From: CAYLSO01 sp964386525
GTDB lineage: Bacteria > Eisenbacteria > RBG-16-71-46 > DASYSL01
Assembly: GCA_964386525.1 (NCBI GenBank)
Contig: CAYLSO010000236.1
Span: 1-15,493 of the forward strand
DNA: 15,493 nt
Reading direction: 5' to 3'
Part shown: positions 1 through 7,729 of the stretch, piece after piece
Layout: every line of letters starts with the position of its first letter
How positions within the stretch are numbered: position 1 is the first letter of the stretch
The notes under the pieces: generated by a model
What the model was told of the DNA's origin: nothing
The model's database searches: none
What the model saw: the letters and a program-made list of their open reading frames with translations, nothing else
Program-made: the position numbers and the translations under genes

Positions 1-378
1 CGCAAGATCGAGTCGGGCGGCTCGCTGACCATCGTCGGCACCGCCCTGGTGGACACCGGCTCGCGCATGGACCAGGTGATCTTCGAGGAGTTCAAGGGCA
101 CCGGCAACACCGAGTTGGTGCTCTCCCGCCAGCTCTTCGAGAAGCGCATCTTCCCGGCCATCGACATCTCGCAGAGCGGCACGCGCAAGGAGGAGAAGCT
201 CTACCCGCCGGAGCTGGTGCGCCCCATGCAGACGCTGCGCCGGGCGCTCTCCGAGATGGAGAAGGGCCTGGCCATGCGCAAGCTGCTCGACCTGCTGTCG
301 CGCTACCCGACCAACGCCGAGGCGCTGGCCGCGGTGGGCGCGGCGATGACGCAGAAGGTGCCCGCCGAGGACCTGTGA
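1..378 (+). CDS. rho: Transcription termination factor Rho, C-terminal part (5' end outside window)
   Basis: Rho is a hexameric RNA-dependent ATPase that ends transcription by translocating along nascent RNA. The window opens inside the gene, in frame from base 1, and 125 residues remain before the TGA stop at 376-378. Visible are the RNA-contacting C-terminal segment of the RecA-like ATPase domain (DTGSRMDQVIFEEFKGTGN, starting at base 52) and the highly conserved FPAIDISQSGTRKEE stretch at the subunit interface, followed by the usual helical tail. The spacing and order match Rho closely, and no other RecA-type ATPase carries this pair of motifs. The N-terminal RNA-binding domain, Walker A and Walker B lie upstream of the window. 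The gene has 73 bases before the next start and no U-tract terminator behind it. Confidence 0.96.
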   Translation, partial: RKIESGGSLTIVGTALVDTGSRMDQVIFEEFKGTGNTELVLSRQLFEKRIFPAIDISQSGTRKEEKLYPPELVRPMQTLRRALSEMEKGLAMRKLLDLLSRYPTNAEALAAVGAAMTQKVPAEDL

Positions 379-405
379 TGCGGCCGCACGACGTGACGCC
401 GTCGC

Positions 406-423
406 GCCGGCCCTACAGCCGGC
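406..423. other. Small GC hairpin after rho
   Basis: GCCGGC at 406-411 and again at 418-423 can pair across the 6-base loop CCTACA in the short gap between rho and the M28 peptidase gene. No T-run follows, so it is not a standard intrinsic terminator. It could slow polymerase or protect an mRNA end, but 6-bp GC stems are common in sequence of this composition. Confidence 0.2.
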
Positions 424-451
424 CGCGCCGCTCCCCGAGACGGAGACATCC

Positions 452-2260
452 GTGAAGCGACTGCTCGTCCTGCTCTGCCTGCTGCCGGCCGGCTTGCTGC
501 CGGCGGCCGCCCCGGCCGCCCCCACGCTGCCCGACAGCGCCTGGATCCTCGACCACGTGCGCTACCTCGCCGACCCGCGTCTCGAGGGCCGCGGCGTCGG
601 CACGCTGGGGCTGGAGTACGCCGCCGAGTACCTGGAGAAGGAGTTCCGCGAGCTGGGGCTCGCCCCCGCCGGCGAGAGGGGCGGCTACCGCCAGGCGGTC
701 GAGGTGGTGACCGGCGTCGAGGTCACGCAGCCCACCGACCTCACGCTCGCCGACGGCCAGGGCTTCGAGCTCGGCAAGGACTTCGTGCCCTTCGGATTCT
801 CGGCCAGCGGCGAGGCGGCCGCGCCGGTGGCCTTCGCCGGCTACGGCATCACGGCGCCCGAGTACGCTTACGACGACTACGCCGGTCTCGACGTCAAGAA
901 CCGCTTCGCCCTGGTGCTGGCCTACGAGCCGGGCGAGATGGACACCGCCAGCCGCTTCGGCGGCGACGTCAACACGCCCCACTCCGAGCTGCGCAACAAG
1001 GCCATCAACGCCCGCGAGCACGGCGCGCTCGGCATCCTGGTGGTCGCCGGCCCGCGTTACCACAAGGAAGAGGACCTCACGCCGCCGCGCGCCGACGCCG
1101 GCTACATGTCGTCGGGGCTGGTGGCGGCGCGGGTGACGCGCCGCGTGGCCGACCGGCTGCTCGCCGGCAGCGGCGAGGACATCGCCAAGCTGCAAGAATC
1201 CATCGACGTCCACCAGGCGCCGCGCAGCCTGGCGCTCGCCGACTCGCTGCGGCTGCGGGTGGCGCTGGTCAAGAAGCGCGCCTTCGTGCACAACATCGTC
1301 GGCCTGTGGCGCGGGGCGGACTCGACGCGGGCCATCGTGGTCGGGGCCCACTACGACCACCTGGGCCTCGGCGGCGAGCACTCGCTGTCGCCCAAGGACA
1401 CCGGCAAGCCGCACGTCGGCGCCGACGACAACGCCTCGGGCACCGCCGCCATGCTGGCCGTGGCGCGCGCCTGGTCCTCGCGGGCCGACCATCCGCGGCG
1501 CGACCTGGTCTTCTGCGCCTTCGCCGGCGAGGAGCTGGGGGTGATCGGCTCGGCGCACTACGTGGGCGACCCGCCGCGCCCCATCGCGGGCACCGACGCC
1601 ATGCTCAACTTCGACATGGTGGGCCGGCTGCGCGAGCGGCGGCTCACGGTCATGGGCACGGGCACGGCGGTCGGGCTCGACTCGCTGGTGCGGCGCGCGG
1701 CGGCTCCCTACGGCTTCGACCTCAAGCTCAGCGAGGACGGCTACGGGCCGAGCGACCAGTCGTCGTTCTACAAGGCCAAGGTGCCGGTGCTCATGTTCTT
1801 CACCGGCGCGCACGCCGACTACCACAAGCCGAGCGACACCTGGGAGAAGATCGACGCCGGCGGCATCGCGCGCATCGCCACCCTGGCCTACGATCTCACC
1901 CAGCGGCTCGACGGCGGGCCGCAGCTGGCCTACCGGCAGGCCGCACCCGACTCCGCCTACCGGCGGGTCGGCGGCGGCTCGGGATACGGCGCCACGCTCG
2001 GCACCATCCCCGACTACTCGCAGAGCGAGGGAGGCGTACTCATCGCCGACGTGCGCGAGGGCGGGCCGGCGGCGGCGGCCGGCATGCTGGGCGGCGACAT
2101 CATCGTGGCGATGGACGGGGTGCGCATCGACAACATCTACGACTTCACCTACGCGCTGCGCACGCGACGCCCGGGCCGGAAGGTGGCGGTGAGCGTGCTC
2201 CGGGGCGGCGAGAAGCTGGCGTTCGAAGCGGTGCTCGGAAAGCGAGGGGAGAGCCGATGA
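452..2260 (+). CDS. Secreted M28-family zinc aminopeptidase with PA-like insert and C-terminal PDZ domain
   Basis: Predicted exported metallopeptidase removing N-terminal residues from peptides in the periplasm or outside the cell. Residues 1 to about 22 form a Sec signal (KR, then a Leu-rich core, AAA/PAA cleavage region). About 120-250 resembles a protease-associated insert. The M28 catalytic domain spans roughly 275-480. By family alignment the two-zinc ligands are H300 (AHYDH), D325 (GADDNASG), E361, D388 (NFDMVGR) and H458 (HADYHKPSD), with E360 the general base (AGEELG), so the full set is present. A PDZ domain follows at about 510-597 (GGVLIADVREGGPA, then GDIIVAMDG), probably for substrate or partner binding. 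Start is GTG at 452 with GGAGA at 442-446. The stop overlaps the next gene by ATGA. The exact substrate is unknown. Confidence 0.93.
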   Translation: MKRLLVLLCLLPAGLLPAAAPAAPTLPDSAWILDHVRYLADPRLEGRGVGTLGLEYAAEYLEKEFRELGLAPAGERGGYRQAVEVVTGVEVTQPTDLTLADGQGFELGKDFVPFGFSASGEAAAPVAFAGYGITAPEYAYDDYAGLDVKNRFALVLAYEPGEMDTASRFGGDVNTPHSELRNKAINAREHGALGILVVAGPRYHKEEDLTPPRADAGYMSSGLVAARVTRRVADRLLAGSGEDIAKLQESIDVHQAPRSLALADSLRLRVALVKKRAFVHNIVGLWRGADSTRAIVVGAHYDHLGLGGEHSLSPKDTGKPHVGADDNASGTAAMLAVARAWSSRADHPRRDLVFCAFAGEELGVIGSAHYVGDPPRPIAGTDAMLNFDMVGRLRERRLTVMGTGTAVGLDSLVRRAAAPYGFDLKLSEDGYGPSDQSSFYKAKVPVLMFFTGAHADYHKPSDTWEKIDAGGIARIATLAYDLTQRLDGGPQLAYRQAAPDSAYRRVGGGSGYGATLGTIPDYSQSEGGVLIADVREGGPAAAAGMLGGDIIVAMDGVRIDNIYDFTYALRTRRPGRKVAVSVLRGGEKLAFEAVLGKRGESR

Positions 2261-3405
2261 AGGGACTCATGCGTTCGCGGCGGATGCGCGGCGCGGCCGC
2301 GCTGGCGCTGGCCACGGGCCTGGCGGGCGTGGCGCTGTTCCTTGGACCGGCGGGCATCCCCGCCGCCCCGCCGGAGAAGCCGGCACCGGGGCAGAAGCTG
2401 CCGCCCATCTTCATGCCGATCGTGGCCCAGGACTCGCTCATCCGCCCCGGCGAGACGCACTTTGCGAGCCTGCGGCAGATCACCTTCGCGGGCGAGAACG
2501 CCGAGGCCTACTGGTCGCCCGACGGGAAATCGCTGGTCATGCAGTCGACGCGCGACAGCTACCCGTGCGACCAGATCTTCCTGCACAAGCTCATGGACCA
2601 GCGCTCGCTGGTGAGCCTGATCAGCACCGGCACCGGCCGCACGACCTGCTCGTACTTCCTCACCCCGACCACCGTCCTGTTCTCGTCCACGTACCTCGGC
2701 TCGCCGGAGTGCCCGCCACCGCCCGACCGCGCCAAGGGCTACGTGTGGGCGGTCTATCCCGAGTACGACGTCTTCGTGCGCGACCTGGCGACCGGCAAGC
2801 TCGCGCAGCTCACCGGAACGCTGGGCTACGACGCCGAGGCCACGGTCTCGACCGACGGCAAGTCCATCGTCTTCACCTCGACGCGCGACGGCGACCTCGA
2901 CATCTACACGATGCGCGCCGACGGCAAGGACGTGAAACGGCTGACCACGGCGCTGGGCTACGACGGCGGGCCGTTCTTCTCGCCCGACGGCCAGTGGATC
3001 TGCTACCGGGCCTACCACCCGACCGAAGAGGCCGCGGCCGCCGACTACAAGGAGCTGCTCTCGCGCTTCCTGCTGCGCCCCGGCCAGCTCAACCTGTGGG
3101 TGATGAAGAGCGACGGCTCCGGCAAGCGCCAGGTCACCGACCTGCCGGGGGCCTCCTTCGCGCCCTACTTCACGCCCGACGGCAAGCGGCTGATCTTCTC
3201 CTCCAACCACGAGGACCCGCGCGGGCGCAACTTTAACCTCTACCTGGTCAACCTGGACGGCACGGGCCTCGAGACGGTCACCACCGAAGTGACTTTCGAC
3301 GGCTTCCCGATGTTCAGCCCCGACGGCCGCTACCTGGCGTTCTCCTCGAACCGCGGGGCGGCCAAGCCGGGCGACACGAACGTCTTCGTCGCCGAGTGGA
3401 AGTGA
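2257..3405 (+). CDS. Exported TolB-like PD40 beta-propeller protein
   Basis: A 382-residue protein made almost wholly of PD40/WD40-like blades, as in the TolB propeller. S/T-P/T-D-G blade boxes occur at residues 87-90, 198-201, 242-245, 307-310 and 354-357. A degenerate blade near 134-146 would make six. Each box is followed by a hydrophobic strand ending in S-S/T-N/R. The N-terminus has a basic stretch and a hydrophobic segment (about 12-36) ending in AGIPAA, so it is a signal peptide or membrane anchor. Start ATG 2257 overlaps the M28 stop by four bases, with AGGGGAGA just upstream, so translation is coupled to the peptidase. Such propellers bind proteins or peptides. A role with the M28 peptidase is inference. 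No Tol-Pal genes are nearby, so calling it TolB itself is not justified. Confidence 0.85.
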   Translation: MKGLMRSRRMRGAAALALATGLAGVALFLGPAGIPAAPPEKPAPGQKLPPIFMPIVAQDSLIRPGETHFASLRQITFAGENAEAYWSPDGKSLVMQSTRDSYPCDQIFLHKLMDQRSLVSLISTGTGRTTCSYFLTPTTVLFSSTYLGSPECPPPPDRAKGYVWAVYPEYDVFVRDLATGKLAQLTGTLGYDAEATVSTDGKSIVFTSTRDGDLDIYTMRADGKDVKRLTTALGYDGGPFFSPDGQWICYRAYHPTEEAAAADYKELLSRFLLRPGQLNLWVMKSDGSGKRQVTDLPGASFAPYFTPDGKRLIFSSNHEDPRGRNFNLYLVNLDGTGLETVTTEVTFDGFPMFSPDGRYLAFSSNRGAAKPGDTNVFVAEWK

Positions 3406-3851
3406 CCGAGGAGCGGCTCTCCCACGCCGGATTGAGCGCCGGCCGCGGGCTCGTCATCCCGTGGGTCGAGCTGGAGCTGCGCCGCTCGCGCAGCGGCGGC
3501 CCCGGCGGCCAGCACGTCAACAAGGTGGAGACCAAGGTGGAAGTGCGGTGGGACGTCGCGGCGTCGCCGTCACTCGACGAGCGGCGCCGCGCGCGATTGC
3601 TGGCGGCGCTGGCGACGCGGCTGGTGGGCGGCGGCGTGCTGGTGGTGCGAAGCTCCGCCCAGCGCAGCCAGGGGGCCAACCGGCGCGCCGCGCTCGAGCG
3701 CCTGGCCGGCCTGGTGGAAGCGGCGCTCAAGCCGCGCAAGGCCCGGCGGCCCACGGCGCCGACGGCGGCCTCGAGGGTCCGGCGGGTCGAAAGCAAGAAG
3801 CGGCGCAGCTCGCTCAAGAGCGGCCGCGTCCGGCCCGACCTCAGCCAGTAG
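3396..3851 (+). CDS. arfB: ArfB/YaeJ-type peptidyl-tRNA hydrolase for ribosome rescue
   Basis: Releases nascent chains from ribosomes stalled without a stop codon in the A site. The class-I release-factor domain is present with SGGPGGQHVNK, the catalytic GGQ being residues 37-39. There is no codon-recognition domain, and at about 150 residues it has ArfB length. The C-terminus is strongly basic (ESKKRRSSLKSGRVR), matching the tail that ArfB inserts into the mRNA entry channel. The GTG at 3396 overlaps the propeller gene by ten bases. A second in-frame GTG at 3402 gives a four-base GTGA overlap and is equally likely as the start. Neither has a well-spaced ribosome binding site, so expression probably depends on translation of the upstream gene. 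Its 3' end overlaps the convergent dehydratase gene by 11 bases. Confidence 0.9.
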   Translation: MEVTEERLSHAGLSAGRGLVIPWVELELRRSRSGGPGGQHVNKVETKVEVRWDVAASPSLDERRRARLLAALATRLVGGGVLVVRSSAQRSQGANRRAALERLAGLVEAALKPRKARRPTAPTAASRVRRVESKKRRSSLKSGRVRPDLSQ

Positions 3852-4239
3852 GCCGCTCCCAGCCCTCCTTGTAGCGTCCGCCCTGCGGCCGCCCGTCGGA
3901 ATCCGGCACCAGGGCGTCGATCTTCGCCGCCAGGACGAAATCGTTCTCGTGCAGCCCGCCGGTGGCGTGCGTCCACAGCTCCACCTTGACCTCGTTCCAG
4001 TGCACGGTGAAGTCGGGGTGGTGCCCCTCGGCCTCGGCCAGGTCGGCCATGCGGTTGACGAAGCCCATCGCATCCTTGAAGTCGCGGAAGCGGAAGGTCC
4101 GCGTCAGGCGCGGCGTCTCCACGTAGCCCCAGTGCGGCACCTGCGCCAGCAGGCGGTCGATGGCGGCCCGGTCGAGGGGGGGCTCGCCGCCCCCGCAGGG
4201 CACGCAGTGCTTGAACTTCAGGTCGGAAGCAGCGCTCAT
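3841..4239 (-). CDS. phhB: Pterin-4a-carbinolamine dehydratase
   Basis: Dehydrates 4a-hydroxytetrahydrobiopterin so the pterin cofactor of aromatic amino acid hydroxylases can be recycled. The 132-residue protein carries the family signature EGHHPDFTVHWNEV (71-84), then LWTHATGGL and a final DFVLAAKID helix. Catalytic histidines by family spacing are H73, H74 and H91. The N-terminal CVPCGGGEPPL (12-22) is the usual bacterial lead-in. Start ATG at 4239 is preceded by AAGAGGAG on the minus strand, with only about three bases of spacing. No phenylalanine hydroxylase (phhA) is in the window, and this gene stands alone and divergent from the barrel protein gene. Solitary copies may serve molybdopterin or other pterin metabolism; that is inference. 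Confidence 0.93.
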   Translation of the reverse strand: MSAASDLKFKHCVPCGGGEPPLDRAAIDRLLAQVPHWGYVETPRLTRTFRFRDFKDAMGFVNRMADLAEAEGHHPDFTVHWNEVKVELWTHATGGLHENDFVLAAKIDALVPDSDGRPQGGRYKEGWERPTG

Positions 4240-4299
4240 CGTCTCCTCTTTCGGTCAACTCGTTGTGAAGCGGCCGCATACCGACACGCCCTTCGATGC

Positions 4300-4328
4300 T
4301 TGCGCCCGGGCAGCGGTCTGCGTATTGT
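4300..4328 (+). promoter_or_regulatory. Candidate sigma70-like promoter for the barrel protein gene
   Basis: TTGCGC at 4300-4305 and TATTGT at 4323-4328 are separated by 17 bases in the 149-base divergent gap between the dehydratase and barrel genes. The -10 matches four of six consensus bases and is a marked AT-rich island in very GC-rich DNA; the -35 matches three. Predicted transcript start is near 4335, about 55 bases before the ATG. Confidence 0.35.
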
Positions 4329-4388
4329 CCTCTCCGGCCCCCGCAGGCTACCGAGACCCGCCGGCTCGTAACGCGCGGAGACCTCGAC

Positions 4389-4931
4389 ATGCGTGCCCTG
4401 ACCCCGATCCTCCTGGGGGCCCTCCTGCTGCTCGCCCTCGCGGCCCCCGCCCACGCCCTGCATTTTCAGGGCATCGACGGCATGATGCAGACCGTCAAGT
4501 CGGAAGGCCAGAGCGGCGTGTCGGGCATGGCCCTGCGCACCCGCATCGACTCCGACGACCTCCCGGCCGGGATCGGCCTCATGCCGTCGATCGAGTACTG
4601 GCGTGACTCCGACCAGCTCGAGGACTTCGACGTGCACGCCGAGCAGAGCGACCTCACGCTCGGGCTCGACGGCCGCTACGACTTCGGCGGCGACACCATC
4701 CAGCCCTATCTCGGCGCCGGCTTCGGGGTGCACTTCCTCGACCAGGAGTTCTCGGCGCCCCGGGCGGGGCTGGACCAGAAGGAAGACAATACCAGGTTCG
4801 GTCCCGACTTCTTCCTCGGCATCCAGTTGGCGCCGGCGGGCTGGCTGCAGTCCTTCGTCGAGGTGAAGTACTACGTCGTGTCGGACTGGAACCAGTTCAA
4901 GCTCAACTGGGGCTTCGGCGTCAACTTCTAG
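4389..4931 (+). CDS. Small outer-membrane beta-barrel protein
   Basis: A 180-residue exported protein of unknown specific function. Residues 1-23 are a clear Sec signal (MRAL, hydrophobic core, AHA cleavage site). The mature part alternates polar and hydrophobic residues with short turns, for example LTLGLDGRYDFG, IQPYLGAGFGVHFL and LQSFVEVKYYVV, as in 8-stranded OmpW/OmpX-like barrels. It ends in an aromatic-rich strand with terminal Phe (WGFGVNF), the C-terminal signal recognised by the BAM machinery. The start is taken as ATG 4389, because it begins the signal peptide and has GGAG at 4377-4380; the in-frame codons further upstream do not look like protein. It has its own candidate promoter and stands alone before transaldolase. 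A porin, adhesin or lipid-handling role cannot be told apart. Confidence 0.82.
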   Translation: MRALTPILLGALLLLALAAPAHALHFQGIDGMMQTVKSEGQSGVSGMALRTRIDSDDLPAGIGLMPSIEYWRDSDQLEDFDVHAEQSDLTLGLDGRYDFGGDTIQPYLGAGFGVHFLDQEFSAPRAGLDQKEDNTRFGPDFFLGIQLAPAGWLQSFVEVKYYVVSDWNQFKLNWGFGVNF

Positions 4932-4962
4932 CGGCACGGCCGGCGCCCGCTTCCCCCGCCCC

Positions 4963-4991
4963 TTGGAATGACCGCGCCCGGCCGCTAGGGT
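4963..4991 (+). promoter_or_regulatory. Candidate promoter for transaldolase
   Basis: TTGGAA at 4963-4968 and TAGGGT at 4986-4991 lie 17 bases apart in the 125-base gap before the transaldolase gene. Four of six -35 and three of six -10 consensus bases match. Transcription would begin near 4998, some 59 bases before the ATG at 5057. Confidence 0.3.
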
Positions 4992-5056
4992 AGAGGCGAC
5001 CCCGGACGCCGCGGCCGCCCGCGTGGCGCCGCCAGCCCTATCCCGGAGACCCGCGC

Positions 5057-5914
5057 ATGCCAGCCCCTGAGACCTACACCAAGCTCTTCCTCGACGGCGG
5101 CGACCCCGCCGAGTCGCGCCGCGCCCTGGAGCTTCTCGGCCGGCTCGACGGCCAGACGACCAATCCCAGCCTCATCGCCGCCAACCCCGACATCCGCGCC
5201 CGCATGGCCCGCGGCGAGAAGCTCGCCCCCGACGAGGCCAACGAGCTCTACCGCCGGATCCTGCTGGAGATCGCCGAGGTCACTGCCGGCCCGCTCTCGG
5301 TCGAGGTCTACGCCGACGCGGCGAGCGCGCCCGACGACCTCTATCGCCAGGCGGTGGTCATGGCGCGCTGGATCCCCAACGCCTACGTGAAGCTGCCGAT
5401 CACGGCGGCGGGGCTCGAGACGGCCGAGCGCGTGGTCGCCGAGGGCATCCGCGTCAACATGACGCTCTGCTTCACGCAGGAGCAGGCGGCGGCGGTCTAC
5501 TCGGCGACCAAGGCCACGCGCGACCCGGCGTTCGTCTCGCCCTTCGTCGGGCGCTACGACGACCGCGGCGAGTGCGGCATGGACCTCATCGTCAACCTCC
5601 TCAGCACCTACGCCAAGGGCGACGGGCACGTGCAGACGCTCACCGCCAGCGTGCGCACCCTCGACCACCTGCTCTACGCCTTCGCGCTGCACTCGCCGCT
5701 GGTCACCGCACCTCTCAAGGTCTACGAGGCGTGGGCCGCGGCCGGCTTCCCGGCGCCCGACGCGAAGTACACCTACCCGCGGGGGGAGCTCAAGGCCATC
5801 CCCTACCGCGAGGTGCAACTCGGCCGCCCCTGGCGCGAGTACGACCTGCAGCACGACCTGACCGACGTGGGGCTGCGGAAGTTCGCGGAGGCGTGGAATT
5901 CGCTGCTGAGGTAG
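5057..5914 (+). CDS. tal: Transaldolase
   Basis: Transfers a dihydroxyacetone unit between sugar phosphates in the non-oxidative pentose phosphate pathway, in the cytoplasm. The 285-residue TIM-barrel protein shows TTNPSL (about 34-39) after strand 1, the Schiff-base lysine K112 in YVKLPIT, VNMTLCFT on the next strand, and SPFVGRYDDRG for phosphate and substrate binding. Length lies between the short fructose-6-phosphate-aldolase-like subfamily (about 215-220) and classical TalB (about 317). The C-terminal extension (about 225-285) carries an Arg- and Tyr-rich tail. Start ATG 5057 has GGAG at 5045-5048 with eight-base spacing. It is monocistronic and converges on the amidase gene with a 21-base gap. 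Fructose-6-phosphate aldolase activity is a less likely alternative. Confidence 0.9.
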   Translation: MPAPETYTKLFLDGGDPAESRRALELLGRLDGQTTNPSLIAANPDIRARMARGEKLAPDEANELYRRILLEIAEVTAGPLSVEVYADAASAPDDLYRQAVVMARWIPNAYVKLPITAAGLETAERVVAEGIRVNMTLCFTQEQAAAVYSATKATRDPAFVSPFVGRYDDRGECGMDLIVNLLSTYAKGDGHVQTLTASVRTLDHLLYAFALHSPLVTAPLKVYEAWAAAGFPAPDAKYTYPRGELKAIPYREVQLGRPWREYDLQHDLTDVGLRKFAEAWNSLLR

Positions 5915-5935
5915 CGCGACGGGGCAGCGCGCCGG

Positions 5936-7345
5936 CTAGAGCCCCGGCGGCAGCCGCCGGTGCCAGTCGGTGGCGGACTGGTAGGCGTTGGCCAGTTCGA
6001 CCAGCCGCTCCTCCGAGAATGCCGGGCCCATGAGCTGCAGCGAGGTCGGCAGCCCGTTCTCCCCGTAGCCATCGGGCACGCACAGCGCCGGCAGGCCGCA
6101 GAGGTTCCCGGCCGGGATGAGCGCCGGGCCCCCGCTCACGCCGGGATAGGCCTTCTCGAAGGTCACGTCGGCCGGATAGGCCACCGAGGCCCGCGTCGGG
6201 GCCACCACCGCGTCGAAGCCCTCGAAGAGCTTGCGCACCGCGCGCTTCATGGGGGCGCGCAGCCGCATGGCGTGCAGATAGTCCACGGCGAAGACGTACA
6301 TCCCGCCGTAGCCGCGCGCGCGGTCGGCCGGGCAGCGCAGCTTCGCCAGCCCGCCGCTCTCGATGAGGTCGAGGAAGGCCGAGGCGCCCTCGGCCGCGAC
6401 GATCGTCCCCACGGCGGGACCCCAGGGGAAATCGGGCCAGTCGATCTCCTCGACCGCATGGCCCAGACCGCGCAGCACGCCGAGTGCCGCCTGGAAGCTG
6501 TCGCGCACCGCGGGCTGCGCCTTCTCGTAGCAGCCCTTGGGCACGGCCAGGCGCGCCCGCGCGCCCTTCGGCGCCGGCCGCTCGGCGTACTCGAACGGCC
6601 GGTCCACGGTGGTCGGGTCGGCCTCGTCCCGCCCGGCCAGCGCCGCCAGCACGAGAGCGCAACAGTCGGCGCTGCGCGCCATCGGCCCCAGCTTGTCGAG
6701 CGTCCAGCACAGCGCCATCGCCCCGTGTCGGCTGACGCGCCCGTAGGTGGGGCGCAGCCCGCACACCCCGCAGAACGCCGCGGGCGTGAGGATCGAGCCC
6801 GAGGTCTCCGAGCCGATGGCGAAGGGCACGAGACCGGCGGCCACGGCCGCCCCCGGCCCGCTGGAGGAACCGCCGCTCCAGAAGTCCGTGTTCCACGGGT
6901 TGAGCCCGGGCCCGTTGAAGGCCGCGTCGGCGTGGTTGTAGCCCATGCCGCCCGCCAGCTCGACCATGGAGAGCTTGGCGAGCAGCACGGCCCCGGCCTC
7001 GCGCAGGCGCGTCACGGCGGTGGCGTCGTAGTCGAAGACCTGCTCGCGGTACGGCTCGGCGCCCCAGGTGGTGGGAACGCCACGCGTGGCAACGAGGTCC
7101 TTCACGCCGTACGGGATGCCGTGCAGCGGGCCCTTGTAGCGGCCGGCGGCGATCTCGCCCTCGGCGGCGCGGGCCTCGGCGAGCGCCGACTCGCGCATGA
7201 GAGTGACGACGGCGTTGTAGCGCGGCCCGATCTCCTCGAGCCGCGCCAGGAAGTGCTCGGCCACCTTCACCGGACCCGCGCGCCGGGCGCGGATCTCCTC
7301 GCCCAGCTCGCGCACGGTCAGCGTGTGCAGCGCTCTCTCGGCCAT
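5936..7345 (-). CDS. Amidase-signature family hydrolase (GatA-like, leaderless)
   Basis: Serine amidohydrolase of the amidase signature family, cleaving a carboxamide or peptide amide of unknown identity. At 469 residues it has full family length. The Ser-cisSer-Lys triad is intact: K82 in GIPYGVKDL, cis-Ser S160 in SGGSSSGPGAA (assigned by spacing), and nucleophile S184 in GSETSGSILTP, followed by GLRPTYGRVSRHG. There is no signal peptide; the protein begins MAERALHTLTVRELGEEI. No gatB or gatC is adjacent, so it is unlikely to be the tRNA amidotransferase subunit. It is last in a minus-strand operon: the Tat-signal protein gene ends 15 bases upstream and the DUF885 gene precedes that. ATG 7345 has GGGGGAG close in front (spacing about two). 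Confidence 0.92.
   Translation of the reverse strand: MAERALHTLTVRELGEEIRARRAGPVKVAEHFLARLEEIGPRYNAVVTLMRESALAEARAAEGEIAAGRYKGPLHGIPYGVKDLVATRGVPTTWGAEPYREQVFDYDATAVTRLREAGAVLLAKLSMVELAGGMGYNHADAAFNGPGLNPWNTDFWSGGSSSGPGAAVAAGLVPFAIGSETSGSILTPAAFCGVCGLRPTYGRVSRHGAMALCWTLDKLGPMARSADCCALVLAALAGRDEADPTTVDRPFEYAERPAPKGARARLAVPKGCYEKAQPAVRDSFQAALGVLRGLGHAVEEIDWPDFPWGPAVGTIVAAEGASAFLDLIESGGLAKLRCPADRARGYGGMYVFAVDYLHAMRLRAPMKRAVRKLFEGFDAVVAPTRASVAYPADVTFEKAYPGVSGGPALIPAGNLCGLPALCVPDGYGENGLPTSLQLMGPAFSEERLVELANAYQSATDWHRRLPPGL
5944..5960. other. GC hairpin at the amidase 3' end
   Basis: CCGGCGG (5944-5950) and CCGCCGG (5954-5960) form a perfect 7-bp stem with a 3-base loop inside the last codons of the amidase gene, facing the convergent transaldolase gene across a 21-base gap. 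There is no T-tract on either side, so it is at most a pause site or a block to exonucleases. Confidence 0.25.
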
Positions 7346-7360
7346 GGCTCCCCCGGCGGG

Positions 7361-7729
7361 CTAGGGTTGGGCGCGGAAGGCGAAATCCGGCTCGTCGGCG
7401 TTGGCGAGCTTCACCTGGCGCAGCCGCTCGGCGCTCCTGAGATTGCCGTCGATGCGGGTCGTCAGCTCCTTCATCTGCTCGGCGTCGAGGTGCGCGCCGT
7501 AGCGGCGGCGGGCCAGGCCAGCCAGCTCGACGGCATCCTGCGACGGCCCTTCGGCCGGCGCCTCGGCGGCCGGCGCCGCGGCCGGGGCCGGAGCCCCCGG
7601 CTTGGGCGGCTCGTCCGCCGCCCGCGCGCCCGCCAGCCACAGGGGCGCGGTCCCCGCCAATCCGAGCATCCCCAACACCCGGCGGCGGGCCACCCCGCCG
7701 CCGCGCGAATCGCTACGTTCCCCGCTCAT
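7361..7729 (-). CDS. Small Tat-signal protein, putative partner of the adjacent amidase
   Basis: A 122-residue protein of no family I can name with certainty. Residues 1-37 form a twin-arginine signal: the RRR triplet at 15-17 followed by VLG, a weakly hydrophobic core, and an ARA cleavage site at 35-37. A Pro/Ala-rich linker covers about 40-63. The remaining part, about 66-118, is helical and charged (EQMKELTTRIDGNLRSAERLR is partly visible as a helix) and ends ANADEPDFAF. Start ATG 7729 is supported by GGGAGG just upstream and by the position of the signal; upstream in-frame codons lie inside the DUF885 gene. It overlaps that gene by 17 bases and lies 15 bases before the leaderless amidase. 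I recall similar small proteins ending in a DEPDF-type motif beside amidases in other phyla, but cannot verify this here. Confidence 0.8.
   Translation of the reverse strand: MSGERSDSRGGGVARRRVLGMLGLAGTAPLWLAGARAADEPPKPGAPAPAAAPAAEAPAEGPSQDAVELAGLARRRYGAHLDAEQMKELTTRIDGNLRSAERLRQVKLANADEPDFAFRAQP

Noticed and set aside
413..1825. Minus-strand open frame of 470 codons
   Set aside because: Antisense shadow of the M28 peptidase; low-complexity Val/Arg/Gly/Ala product.
1306..2256. 5' extension of the propeller gene frame through the peptidase gene
   Set aside because: Arg/His/Gly-rich shadow of the M28 gene; the true start is ATG 2257, with a ribosome binding site and signal sequence.
5936..7345. 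Amidase as GatA of the tRNA amidotransferase
   Set aside because: No gatB or gatC neighbour; it is grouped instead with a peptidase and a Tat-signal protein. The catalytic motifs are shared by the whole amidase family.
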